The notes under the pieces were generated by a model. The model saw nothing but the letters and a program-made list of their open reading frames with translations, ran no database searches and was not told where the DNA came from. This document shows, one piece after another, positions 28,188 to 41,438 of a stretch of DNA of 64,000 nucleotides. The DNA is from Streptomyces termitum. GTDB lineage: Bacteria > Actinomycetota > Actinomycetes > Streptomycetales > Streptomycetaceae. A program made the translations under genes and the position numbers. Position 1 is the stretch's first letter, and every line of letters begins with the position of its first letter. Where the stretch lies: assembly GCF_014650175.1 (NCBI RefSeq), contig NZ_BMUL01000008.1, forward strand, positions 62,001 through 126,000, written 5' to 3'.

Positions 28188-28811
28188 ATGAGCCTCCCCG
28201 CCGTACCGCCGTACCCCATGCCCCGCCCCGCCGACCTGCCGGCCAACCGGGTCGACTGGACCGTGGACCCCGACCGCGCCGTGCTCCTCGTGCACGACCT
28301 CCAGAACCACTTCCTGGCCCCCTTCGACCCGGAGGCCGAACCGCTCACCGCGCTGCTCACCCACCTGAACGGGCTCCGCGAGCGGGCCGCCCGGCTCGGC
28401 GTTCCCGTCGTCTACACCGCCCAGCCCGGCGGCCAGACCCCCGAACAGCGCGGCCTCCAGCAGGACTTCTGGGGCCCCGGCATCCCGGACGACCCGCACG
28501 CCGCGGCCGTCGCGGACGCCGTCGCCCCCGGCCCCGGCGACCACCTCCTGACCAAGTGGAAGTACAGCGCCTTCGCCCGCACCGACCTCCTGGACCTCCT
28601 GCGCTCCCAGGGCCGCGACCAGCTCGTGATCACCGGGGTGTACGCGCACATCGGCGTCCTGATGACCGCCTGCGACGCCTGGACGCACGACATCCGGGCC
28701 TTCGTCGTCGCCGACGCCGTGGCCGACTTCTCCGAACGCGAGCACCGCATGGCCCTGGAATGGGCGGCGGGCCGCTGCGCCGCCGTCACCACCGCCGCCC
28801 GCGCCCTCTGA
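28188..28811 (+). CDS. Isochorismatase without a carrier domain (EntB N-terminal domain)
   Basis: The protein has 207 residues and hydrolyses isochorismate to 2,3-dihydro-DHB and pyruvate. The catalytic Asp37 is in LLVHDLQNHF, the lysine is in LTKWKYSAF, and the signature GVYAHIG is present. E. coli EntB and Bacillus DhbB are about 280-310 residues because an aryl carrier domain follows; this one stops after the hydrolase domain, in keeping with the free carrier protein at 1063. It is the last gene of the DHB operon, 41 bp after entE, with only a weak ribosome-binding site. Confidence 0.92.
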   Translation: MSLPAVPPYPMPRPADLPANRVDWTVDPDRAVLLVHDLQNHFLAPFDPEAEPLTALLTHLNGLRERAARLGVPVVYTAQPGGQTPEQRGLQQDFWGPGIPDDPHAAAVADAVAPGPGDHLLTKWKYSAFARTDLLDLLRSQGRDQLVITGVYAHIGVLMTACDAWTHDIRAFVVADAVADFSEREHRMALEWAAGRCAAVTTAARAL

Positions 28812-28987
28812 CCCCCGCCGCCACCCTCCCGGGGCGCCCGCGCATGGCTTGATCCCCTTGCCCCGCCGACCGGTTGTGCCACCCCCGTCGATCTTTCGGC
28901 GGATACCGCTGCGCGGAGCGGGGGCCGTACCCGAGGATGAGGGCTTCGGCGGCAGGGAGCTGGCGCCGACGGGTGAGGGAGGGTGCG

Positions 28988-29311
28988 ATGAGCGACGGTC
29001 GGCTGTTCACGATGGAGCTGGACGCCGAAGGCGGTGGCACCGCCGTCTTCGAGGTGGACGGCGACGCGGGATCCGATCTGGAGCTCGCGGCCGGCGGCGT
29101 GGCCGTCAGGGCCCGGGCCTCCCTGTCCGAGGCACTGGACCAGGTGCGGCCCGTTCTGGCCCGTGTCGTGGAGACCACGCGGGACCTCGGCCCGGAGGAG
29201 GTCGAGATCCAGTTCGGCCTGAAGATGGGGGGAGAGACCGGCGTGATCATCGCGAAGGGAACGGCAGAGGTGAACTTCGCCGTCCGTCTGGTCTGGCACC
29301 GTTCCGCCTGA
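28988..29311 (+). CDS. Trypco1 (trypsin-co-occurring domain 1, CU044_2847-type) protein
   Basis: This 107-residue soluble protein has a short strand-rich start, an amphipathic helix (SLSEALDQVRPVLARVVE) and a C-terminal half with the family pattern VEIQFGLKM...GVIIAKG...FAVRLVW. The family is known from actinobacterial and other genomes next to trypsin-like proteases and STAND NTPases. A GGGAGGG site precedes the ATG. The stop is 5 bp before the protease-NTPase-kinase gene, so the two are surely co-expressed. It may be a regulator, adaptor or substrate of that protein; this is inference from the association. The 176 bp upstream show no recognisable promoter. Confidence 0.85.
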   Translation: MSDGRLFTMELDAEGGGTAVFEVDGDAGSDLELAAGGVAVRARASLSEALDQVRPVLARVVETTRDLGPEEVEIQFGLKMGGETGVIIAKGTAEVNFAVRLVWHRSA

Positions 29312-29316
29312 GCCGC

Positions 29317-32730
<3,414 letters not shown>

Positions 32731-32792
32731 GTGCCCGCGTCCTCCGGGTGGGACGGTCCGCGAGGCACTCGGGCGGGGAAAGGGATATTGGA

Positions 32793-32805
32793 TAATATAT
32801 TCGGA
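32793..32805 (+). promoter_or_regulatory. AT-rich -10 element, probable leaderless start of the UvrA-like gene
   Basis: TAATAT at 32793-32798 is followed by six bases and then the ATG at 32805, the usual geometry for a leaderless mRNA. No ribosome-binding site lies in front of the ATG; the nearest purine tract is more than 20 bases away. The 20-bp AT-rich patch is striking in this genome and could also contain an operator. Confidence 0.55.
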
Positions 32806-35249
32806 TGCAGGATCCGACCTCCGTTCCCGGCCCTGGCCTCGGCACCGGCCCCACCCCCGAGCCCGCCGCCGCCTCCCCCGGCGGTCCCACCGCCCCCGAC
32901 CCGTTCGTCCGCGTCCGGGGCGCCCGTGAGCACAACCTCCGGAACGTGGACGTCGACATCCCCCGCGACACCCTCACCGTCTTCACCGGAGTGTCCGGGT
33001 CCGGAAAGTCGTCCCTCGCCTTCGGGACGGTCTACGCGGAGGCCCAGCGCCGCTACTTCGAGTCCGTCGCCCCCTACGCCCGCCGGCTCATCCACCAGAT
33101 CGGCGCGCCGAAGGTCGGGGAGATCACCGGACTGCCCCCGGCGGTCTCCCTCGAACAGCGCCGCTCCACGCCGTCCGCCCGCTCCTCCGTGGGCACGGTC
33201 ACCACCCTGTCGAACTCGCTGCGGATGCTCCTCTCCCGCGCGGGCGACTACCCGGCCGGGGCGCCGCGCCTCGACTCCGACGCCTTCTCCCCCAACACGG
33301 CCGCCGGAGCCTGCCCGTCCTGCCACGGCCTGGGCCGGATCCACGAGACCAGCGAGGAACTGCTCGTCCCCGACCCGTCCCTCTCGGTCCGGGAGGGCGC
33401 GATCGCCGCCTGGCCCGGCGCCTGGCAGGGGAAGAACCTGCGGGACGTCCTCGACGCGCTCGGGTACGACGTCGACCGGCCCTGGCGCGAGCTGGACCCG
33501 AAGGACCGGGAGTGGATCCTCTTCACCGACGAGCAGCCGGTCATCACCGTGCACCCGGTGCGGGAGGCGGGCCGGATCCAGCGCCCGTACCAGGGCACGT
33601 ACACCGGCGCCCGCACGCTCGTCCTGCGGACCTTCGCCGACTCCAAGAGCCCCGCGCTGCGGGCCAGGGCGGAGCGCTTCCTGACCAGCGCGCCCTGCCC
33701 GGTCTGCGGCGGCGGCCGGCTGCGCCCGGAGGCGCTGGCGGTCACCTTCGCGGGGCGGACCGTGGCCGAACTGGCCGCGCTGCCGCTGACGGCGCTCGCC
33801 GAGGTGCTGGCCCCGGCCGCCGCCGGGCGGGGCGGCGAGACCGCCCGCGTCCTCGCCGAGGACCTGCTCGCCCGGATCGCCACCGTCACCGAGCTCGGCC
33901 TCGGCTACCTCTCCACGGACCGCGCCACCCCCACCCTCTCCAGCGGCGAGCTCCAGCGGCTCCGGCTCGCCACCCAGCTCCGCTCCGGCCTCTTCGGCGT
34001 CGTGTACGTCCTCGACGAACCGTCCGCCGGACTCCACCCCGCCGACACCGAGGCCCTGCTCGTCGTCCTCGACCGGCTCAAGGCGGCCGGGAACACGGTC
34101 TTCGTCGTCGAGCACCACCTCGACGTCGTCCGGCACGCCGACTGGCTCGTGGACGTCGGCCCGCGCGCCGGGGAGCACGGCGGCCGGGTGCTGCACAGCG
34201 GACCGCCCGAACTCCTCGCCGGAGTCGAGGAGTCGTCCACCCGGCGCTTCCTCTTCGACCGGACGCCGGTGCCCGCGCGGCCCGCCCTCGCGCCCCGGGA
34301 GTGGCTGCGCACCGGGCCCGTCACCCGGCACAACCTGCGCGGCACGGAGGGCGCCTTCCCCCGGGGCGCGCTCACCGCCGTCACCGGCGTCTCGGGTTCC
34401 GGCAAGTCGACGCTCGTCGGCGCGCTCACCGAGGAGACGCCGGGCGTGGAGCGGCTGGTGACGGTGGATCAGAAGCCGATCGGCCGCACCCCGCGCTCCA
34501 ACCTGGCCACGTACACCGGCCTGTTCGACGTGGTGCGCAGGCTCTTCACCGACACCGAGGAGGCGAGGGCCCGGGGGTACAAGGCCGGGCGGTTCTCCTT
34601 CAACGTGCCGGGCGGACGCTGCGAGACCTGCCAGGGCGAGGGCTTCGTCTCGGTGGAGCTGCTGTTCCTGCCGAGCACGTACGCCCCCTGCCCCGACTGC
34701 CGCGGCGCCCGCTACAACCCGGAGACCCTCCAGGTGCGGCTGCGGGGCCTGACGGTCGCGGAAGTCCTCGACCTGACGGTGGAGTCGGCGGCGGAGTTCT
34801 TCGCCGGCGTCCCGGCGGCGGCCCGCAGCCTCACCACCCTCCTCGACGTCGGCCTCGGCCACCTCCGGCTCGGACAGCCCGCCACCGAACTGTCCGGCGG
34901 CGAGGCCCAGCGCATCAAGCTCGCCTCCGAACTCCAGCGGCCCCGCCGCTCCCACACCCTCTACGTCCTCGACGAGCCGACCACCGGTCTGCACCCCGCC
35001 GACGCGGAGGTCCTGCTGCGGCAGCTGCGCGGCCTGTCCGACGCCGGGCACACGGTGGTCGTCGTCGAGCACGACATGGACGTCGTCGCCGCCGCCGACT
35101 GGGTGATCGACCTCGGTCCGGGTGCCGGCGAGGCCGGTGGCCGCGTCGTCGCCGAGGGCCCGCCCCGCGAGGTCGCGGCCTCGCGGGACAGCCGCACGGC
35201 GCCTTATCTGGCGAAGGCCCTGGGGCTCGGGAAGGCCGGTCGGGAGTAG
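32805..35249 (+). CDS. UvrA2-like ABC ATPase (excinuclease A paralogue)
   Basis: The protein has 814 residues, short compared with the 950 or more of housekeeping UvrA, and so fits the UvrA2/DrrC-like class that lacks the UvrB-interaction region. It has two ABC cassettes: Walker A at 62-70 and 528-536 (both GVSGSGKS), signatures LSSGELQR and LSGGEAQR, and Walker B VLDEPSAGLHP and VLDEPTTGLHP. Four CxxC pairs (CPSC, CPVC, CETC, CPDC) form the zinc sites. Such proteins bind DNA and are linked to DNA damage tolerance or resistance to DNA-binding antibiotics. The first 40 residues are Pro/Gly-rich. It is 74 bp downstream of the protease-NTPase-kinase gene but has its own promoter-like element. 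Confidence 0.9.
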   Translation: MQDPTSVPGPGLGTGPTPEPAAASPGGPTAPDPFVRVRGAREHNLRNVDVDIPRDTLTVFTGVSGSGKSSLAFGTVYAEAQRRYFESVAPYARRLIHQIGAPKVGEITGLPPAVSLEQRRSTPSARSSVGTVTTLSNSLRMLLSRAGDYPAGAPRLDSDAFSPNTAAGACPSCHGLGRIHETSEELLVPDPSLSVREGAIAAWPGAWQGKNLRDVLDALGYDVDRPWRELDPKDREWILFTDEQPVITVHPVREAGRIQRPYQGTYTGARTLVLRTFADSKSPALRARAERFLTSAPCPVCGGGRLRPEALAVTFAGRTVAELAALPLTALAEVLAPAAAGRGGETARVLAEDLLARIATVTELGLGYLSTDRATPTLSSGELQRLRLATQLRSGLFGVVYVLDEPSAGLHPADTEALLVVLDRLKAAGNTVFVVEHHLDVVRHADWLVDVGPRAGEHGGRVLHSGPPELLAGVEESSTRRFLFDRTPVPARPALAPREWLRTGPVTRHNLRGTEGAFPRGALTAVTGVSGSGKSTLVGALTEETPGVERLVTVDQKPIGRTPRSNLATYTGLFDVVRRLFTDTEEARARGYKAGRFSFNVPGGRCETCQGEGFVSVELLFLPSTYAPCPDCRGARYNPETLQVRLRGLTVAEVLDLTVESAAEFFAGVPAAARSLTTLLDVGLGHLRLGQPATELSGGEAQRIKLASELQRPRRSHTLYVLDEPTTGLHPADAEVLLRQLRGLSDAGHTVVVVEHDMDVVAAADWVIDLGPGAGEAGGRVVAEGPPREVAASRDSRTAPYLAKALGLGKAGRE

Positions 35250-35281
35250 TGGCCCTCCCCCTCAGCCGGCCTCCGGCGCCG

Positions 35282-36024
35282 CTATCCCTTCGCCTTCCGC
35301 CGTGCCCGCAGCCATTCGCGGTTCATGGCGGAGATCGACGGCAGGGGGATGCCCTTGGGGCAGGCGGTGGCGCATTCGCCGGTGAGGGTGCAGCCACCGA
35401 AGCCCTCGGCGTCCATCCGCGCGACCATGTCGAGGACGCGGGTCTCGCGTTCCGGGGCGCCCTGGGGCAGGACGTTGAGGTGGTTGACCTTGGCGGAGGT
35501 GAAGAGCATCGCGGAGCCGTTGGGGCAGGCGGCGACGCAGGCGCCGCAGCCGATGCACTCGGCGTGCTCGAAGGCGGATTCGGCGTCGGCCTTCGGGACG
35601 GGGGTGGCGTGCGCCTCGGGGGCGGCGCCGGTGGGGGCGGTGACGTAGCCGCCGGCCTGGATGATCCGGTCGAAGGCGGAGCGGTCCACGACGAGGTCCT
35701 TGACGACCGGGAAGGCCGAGGCGCGCCACGGTTCGACGTCGACGGTGTCGCCGTCCCGGAAGGAGCGCATGTGGAGCTGGCAGGTGGTGGTGCGCTCGGG
35801 GCCGTGGGCGTCGCCGTTGATGACGAGGCTGCACGCGCCGCAGATGCCCTCGCGGCAGTCGTGGTCGAAGGCGACGGGGTCCTCGCCGCGCAGGATCAGG
35901 TCCTCGTTGAGGGTGTCGAGCATCTCCAGGAAGGACATGTCGGGGGAGATGCCGTCCACCTGGTAGGTGGCCATGGCGCCTTCGGCGGCGTCGTTCTTCT
36001 GGCGCCAGACGCGCAGGTTGAGCT

Positions 36025-36028
<4 letters not shown>
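35282..36028 (-). CDS. sdhB: Succinate dehydrogenase / fumarate reductase iron-sulfur subunit
   Basis: The protein has 248 residues. The N-terminal ferredoxin domain binds the 2Fe-2S cluster through CREGICGACSL and a later Cys in TTCQLHM. The C-terminal domain binds the other clusters through CIGCGACVAACP near residue 155 and CATACPKGIP near 221. It passes electrons from the flavoprotein to the membrane anchor. Its ATG overlaps the sdhA stop (ATGA), and it ends the sdhC-sdhA-sdhB operon. The gene converges with the UvrA-like gene, with only 32 bp between and no strong hairpin. Confidence 0.94.
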
Positions 36029-37965
<1,937 letters not shown>

Positions 37966-37967
37966 GG

Positions 37968-38696
37968 TCAGTTCACCACTCCGGTCATGACGCCGACGGG
38001 GACGGCGATGAAGCCCGCGGTCAAGGCGAGCGCGAGGCCGTTCGCGACGAGGCGCAGGGCGCGGTCGCGGCGCGCGCTGCCGGCGCCGAGGGTCTGCGCG
38101 GCGCTCCAGAAGCCGTGCCGGACGTGGAGTCCGACGGCGAGCATCGCGACGATGTAGATCGTGTTGCCGTACCAGGTGGAGAAGGTGTCGATGACGTTCT
38201 GGTAGGGCTTGCCCTGCTCGAAGCCGCCGGGGTGCACGGTTCCGGTGGTGAGGTCGAGGACGTGCCAGACGATGAAGAGTCCGACGATGATCCCGCCCCA
38301 GCGCATGGTGCGGGTGGCGTAGGAGGAGCCCTTGCGCCGGTGGGCGTAGCGGGTGGGTCGGGCCCGGACGTCGCGGCGGCTGAGCTGGTACGCGGAGACG
38401 GCGTGGGCGCCGACGGCGGCGAGGAGCACGATCCGGACGATCCACAGCGCCCACTCGTGGTGCAGGACGGGGGCGCCCATGACGCGCAGCCAGTGGGCGT
38501 AGCCGTCGAACTCCTCGGGGCCGAAGAAGACCTTGAGGTTTCCGGCCACGTGGGCGACGAGGTAGCCGAGCATGATCAGGCCGCTCACGGCCATCACGGT
38601 CTTCTTGCCGAGGGTGGAGGACCAGAAGCCTCGGGAGGGGGTGCCGGACGGCGGGCGGGCGGGTGCCGCCGCCTCCTTGCTGGATGCCAGAGCCAT
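37968..38696 (-). CDS. sdhC: Succinate dehydrogenase cytochrome b subunit, type B (five-helix)
   Basis: The protein has 242 residues and about five membrane helices: near 36-52, 82-101, 132-150, 178-196 and 220-240. Conserved histidines suit two haems (HVAGN in helix 1, HHEWALW, GAHAVSAYQL, WHVLDL, GLHVRHGF). A single large anchor without SdhD is the mark of type B complexes that use menaquinone. The FWSSTLGKK segment before helix 1 is typical of the family. It is the first gene of the operon, divergent from the LysR regulator with a 97-bp gap. Confidence 0.92.
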   Translation of the reverse strand: MALASSKEAAAPARPPSGTPSRGFWSSTLGKKTVMAVSGLIMLGYLVAHVAGNLKVFFGPEEFDGYAHWLRVMGAPVLHHEWALWIVRIVLLAAVGAHAVSAYQLSRRDVRARPTRYAHRRKGSSYATRTMRWGGIIVGLFIVWHVLDLTTGTVHPGGFEQGKPYQNVIDTFSTWYGNTIYIVAMLAVGLHVRHGFWSAAQTLGAGSARRDRALRLVANGLALALTAGFIAVPVGVMTGVVN

Positions 38697-38755
38697 GCCT
38701 TCGACGCTAGGGCCGAAGGGCCCGAGAGGTCCAAGACATGGTCCGGCTGATCTCC

Positions 38756-38770
38756 ATAGGCTGGAGCTAT
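38756..38770. promoter_or_regulatory. LysR-type operator between sdhC and the LysR gene
   Basis: ATAG-N7-CTAT is an interrupted dyad containing T-N11-A, the standard LysR-family motif. It lies 24 bp upstream of the lysR ATG and 60 bp upstream of the divergent sdhC start. It probably serves both autoregulation and control of sdhCAB. Confidence 0.6.
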
Positions 38771-38793
38771 TCGTGTGCCCTAGGCTGGGACGT

Positions 38794-39699
38794 ATGCAGT
38801 TCCAGCAGCTCCTCTACTTCGTGGCCGTGGCCGAGACCCGCCACTTCACCCGGGCCGCCGAGCGCGTCCACGTCTCGCAGCCCTCGCTCTCCCAGCAGAT
38901 CAAGGCGCTGGAGCAGGAGCTCGGCGCGGAGCTGTTCAGCCGGGCCCGGGGCAACATCGCGCTCACCGACGCCGGTGAGGCCCTGCTCCCGCTGGCCCGC
39001 CGCATCCTCGCCGACACCGAGACGGCCCGCCGCGAGGTGCAGGAGCTGGCGCAGCTCAAGCGCGGCCGGGTGCGGCTCGGGGCGACCCCCAGCCTCTGCA
39101 CCGGCCTCCTGCCCGACGTGCTGCGCGCCTTCCACGACCTGCACCCGGGGATCGAGCTGCTCATCGAGGAGGGCGGCTCGCACGACCTGGTGCGGGAGCT
39201 GGCGCGCGGCGCCCTCGACCTGGCGCTCGTGGTGCTGCCGCTGCCGACCCCGTCCCCCGCGCTGACCACGGTGGAACTGCTCCGCGAGGACCTGGTGGTG
39301 GTGTCGGCGGCCTCGGCGCCGCCGCCGCGCCGGCCGGTGCGGATCACGGACCTGCGCGATCAGCCCCTGGTCATGTTCCGGCACGGCTACGACCTGCGGG
39401 AACTCACCGTCGGCGCGTGCCGGGCGGCCGGTTTCGAGCCCACCTTCACGGTCGAGGGCGGCGAGCTGGACGCGGTCCTCGGCTTCGTCCGGGCCGGGCT
39501 CGGCCTCGCCGTCGTCCCGGCCATGGTCGCCGCCCGGGCCGGCCGCGACCTGCGGGTCACCGCCCTGGCCCGCCCCGGCCTGCGCCGCACGATCGCCCTG
39601 GCGCACCGCAGCGACGTGGCCCCGCCGCGGGCCGCCCGCGAGCTCCAGAAGCTCCTGATGGCGTCGCGGCGCGGAAAACCCGCCCCGGACGGCCTCTGA
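38794..39699 (+). CDS. LysR-family transcriptional regulator, likely for sdhCAB
   Basis: The protein has 301 residues. The winged helix-turn-helix spans residues 1-60, with FTRAAERVHVSQPSLSQQIKALE as recognition region, then a linker helix and a periplasmic-binding-fold effector domain (about 90-290). The ATG at 38794 is chosen because the helix-turn-helix homology begins directly at QFQQLLYFVAVAE. It is divergent from sdhCAB, with a LysR box in the gap, so succinate dehydrogenase is its obvious target. The effector is unknown. Confidence 0.9.
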   Translation: MQFQQLLYFVAVAETRHFTRAAERVHVSQPSLSQQIKALEQELGAELFSRARGNIALTDAGEALLPLARRILADTETARREVQELAQLKRGRVRLGATPSLCTGLLPDVLRAFHDLHPGIELLIEEGGSHDLVRELARGALDLALVVLPLPTPSPALTTVELLREDLVVVSAASAPPPRRPVRITDLRDQPLVMFRHGYDLRELTVGACRAAGFEPTFTVEGGELDAVLGFVRAGLGLAVVPAMVAARAGRDLRVTALARPGLRRTIALAHRSDVAPPRAARELQKLLMASRRGKPAPDGL

Positions 39700-39716
39700 C
39701 CCTGCCCCACCCCTGC

Positions 39717-39841
39717 CCCCGAACCGCGCCTTCCCGGTCCGGACGGACCCCGAACCGCGCCTCTCCGGCCCGGACGGACCCCGACCCGCACCTTCTCCGG
39801 TCCGGACGGCCCCTGACCCGCACCTCCCCCGGCTCTGGCGG
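39717..39841. repeat. Four degenerate tandem repeats of 31-32 bp
   Basis: Units start at about 39717, 39748, 39779 and 39811. Each begins with a C run, GA(A/C)CCGC and ends with a CCGG(T/C)CCGGACGG-like block. Units 1 and 2 differ at few positions; unit 4 is the most worn. The array lies in the 313-bp gap between the LysR gene and the GAF-regulator gene. I see no coding function in this stretch on either strand. Confidence 0.75.
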
Positions 39842-40012
39842 CCCTGGCCCGCCCCCGGCCCGCGCTTCCCGCCCCCCGCGCCGGGGTGCGTTCCCGGCGC
39901 GAGCGCGCCCCGGCCGGAACACATGTGCTCCCCTCCCGGGGACCTTGTCGGCGGCGGCCGGGGCCACGACGATGTGCGCCACGAGCCGTACGTCCTCGAC
40001 GGGGAGGCCGAT

Positions 40013-41329
40013 GTGAGCGAGCCGACGGCGCGGCGGGGCGAGCCGACGGCGCGGCGGGGCGAGCCGTGCGGTCCGGGAGCCGGACCGGAGACGAGGCCGG
40101 GCGTGAAGCCGGGCGCGGGGCCTCGGCCGGGGGTCCGCCCGGCGGTGCGGGCACTGGTCGCGGAGTCGTGGCGGCGGTCCGAGCGGGCCCGGGTCAGCCG
40201 GGACGGCGCGGCGGCCGTGGAGCTGGACGAGGAGGAGCTGGCCGCGTACCGGGAGGGGCATCCGCTGGCGGCGGCGATGCCGGTGATCAGAGAACTGCTC
40301 GGCGCGGACGCCCGGGACGGCGGGCACCTGCTCGCCGTCTGCGACGCGGCCGGGCGGCTGCTGTGGGTCGAGGGGGACCCGGCGGCGCTGCGGCAGGCCC
40401 GGCGGATGAACTTCGTGGCCGGCGCGAGCTGGGCGGAGTCCGCCGCCGGCACGAACGCGCCGGGGACGGCGCTCGCCGTCGACGGGCCGGTGCAGGTGGT
40501 GTCGGGCGAGCACTTCCGGCCGCCCGTGCGGGACTGGACGTGCGCGGCGGCCCCGCTGCACGACCCCCGCAGCGGGCGGCTGCTCGGCGCCGTCGACCTG
40601 ACCGGCGGCGCGCCCCTCGCCCATCCGCACAGCCTCGGCCTTGTACGGGCGGTGGCGCGGGCGGCCGAGACCCAGCTGGCGCTGCTCGCCCCCGCCCCGG
40701 CGCCCGGCCGGGCCCGGCTCACCGCGCTCGGCCGGGACGAGGCGCTGCTCGCGGTGGACGGGCGGCGGCTCCGGCTGAGCCGTCGGCACAGCGAGATCCT
40801 GGTCCTGCTCGCCCACCACCCGGAGGGGGTGCCGGGCGACCGGCTGCTGACCCTGCTGTACGAGGACGGGGCGGCGACGCCGGTGACACTGCGGGCGGAG
40901 CTGTCCCGGCTGCGGCCCCTGCTCGGCCCGGCGCTGCTGCGCTCGCGCCCGTACCGGCTCGCCGCACCGGTCGACGCGGACTTCGCGGCGGTGGACCGCC
41001 GGCTCGCCGCCGGGGCGGTGACGTCCGCCGCCGGGCAGTATCCGGGCCCGCTGCTGCCCGGCTCGGCCGCCCCCGGGGTCGTACGGCTCCGGGAACGGCT
41101 GGCGGGCCGGCTGCGGGCGGCGCTGGTGGCGCGGGCGGATCCGCTGCTGCTCGCGGACTGGGCACACAGCGCCTGGGGCGAGGAGGACCTGGAGGTGTGG
41201 CGGGCCCTGTGCGCGGCGGTCCCGGCCGCCCAACTCGCCCCCGTACGGGCCCGGCTCGACGCCCTGGAGGCCGAACTCGCCCATGGCGCAACGGGACTGC
41301 AACGTCCCCTTCCGCACACTCGGCGGTGA
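40013..41329 (+). CDS. GAF-domain transcriptional regulator of the adjacent aldehyde dehydrogenase
   Basis: The protein has 438 residues. A GAF domain covers about 90-230 (LLAVCDAAGRLLWVEG, then GTNAPGTAL, then SGRLLGAVDLTGG). A C-terminal region with SRRHSEILVLLAHHPEGV and AELSRLRPLLG resembles a winged-helix response domain rather than the sigma-54 or Fis domains of AcoR-type proteins. The GTG at 40013 has GGGAGG 7 bp upstream. The first 20 residues contain a perfect 21-bp direct duplication (40019-40039 and 40040-40060) encoding EPTARRG twice. Such regulators are commonly found before aldehyde dehydrogenase genes in Streptomyces; regulation of that gene is inferred from position. Confidence 0.82.
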   Translation: MSEPTARRGEPTARRGEPCGPGAGPETRPGVKPGAGPRPGVRPAVRALVAESWRRSERARVSRDGAAAVELDEEELAAYREGHPLAAAMPVIRELLGADARDGGHLLAVCDAAGRLLWVEGDPAALRQARRMNFVAGASWAESAAGTNAPGTALAVDGPVQVVSGEHFRPPVRDWTCAAAPLHDPRSGRLLGAVDLTGGAPLAHPHSLGLVRAVARAAETQLALLAPAPAPGRARLTALGRDEALLAVDGRRLRLSRRHSEILVLLAHHPEGVPGDRLLTLLYEDGAATPVTLRAELSRLRPLLGPALLRSRPYRLAAPVDADFAAVDRRLAAGAVTSAAGQYPGPLLPGSAAPGVVRLRERLAGRLRAALVARADPLLLADWAHSAWGEEDLEVWRALCAAVPAAQLAPVRARLDALEAELAHGATGLQRPLPHTRR

Positions 41330-41438
41330 GAGCGCGCCGGTCGGGACGACGGGTGCGCGCCGTCCGGCCGCCGCCGCGCACCGGTCCCCGGCGGGCCGCG
41401 GCGGCCCGGAACCGTCCGACCCGCAGGGAGGTCTGCCC

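Noticed and set aside
1..28811. Naming the cluster as a known siderophore pathway
   Set aside because: The pocket reading suggests similarity to known mixed catechol-hydroxamate products, but without database comparison the identity cannot be shown, and I am not sure of the published residue order.
32805..35249. Housekeeping UvrA of nucleotide excision repair
   Set aside because: The protein is about 150 residues too short and resembles UvrA2-type proteins; no uvrB or uvrC is nearby.
39717..39841. CRISPR array
   Set aside because: The repeats are directly adjacent, degenerate and G+C-rich, with no spacers and no cas genes in the window.
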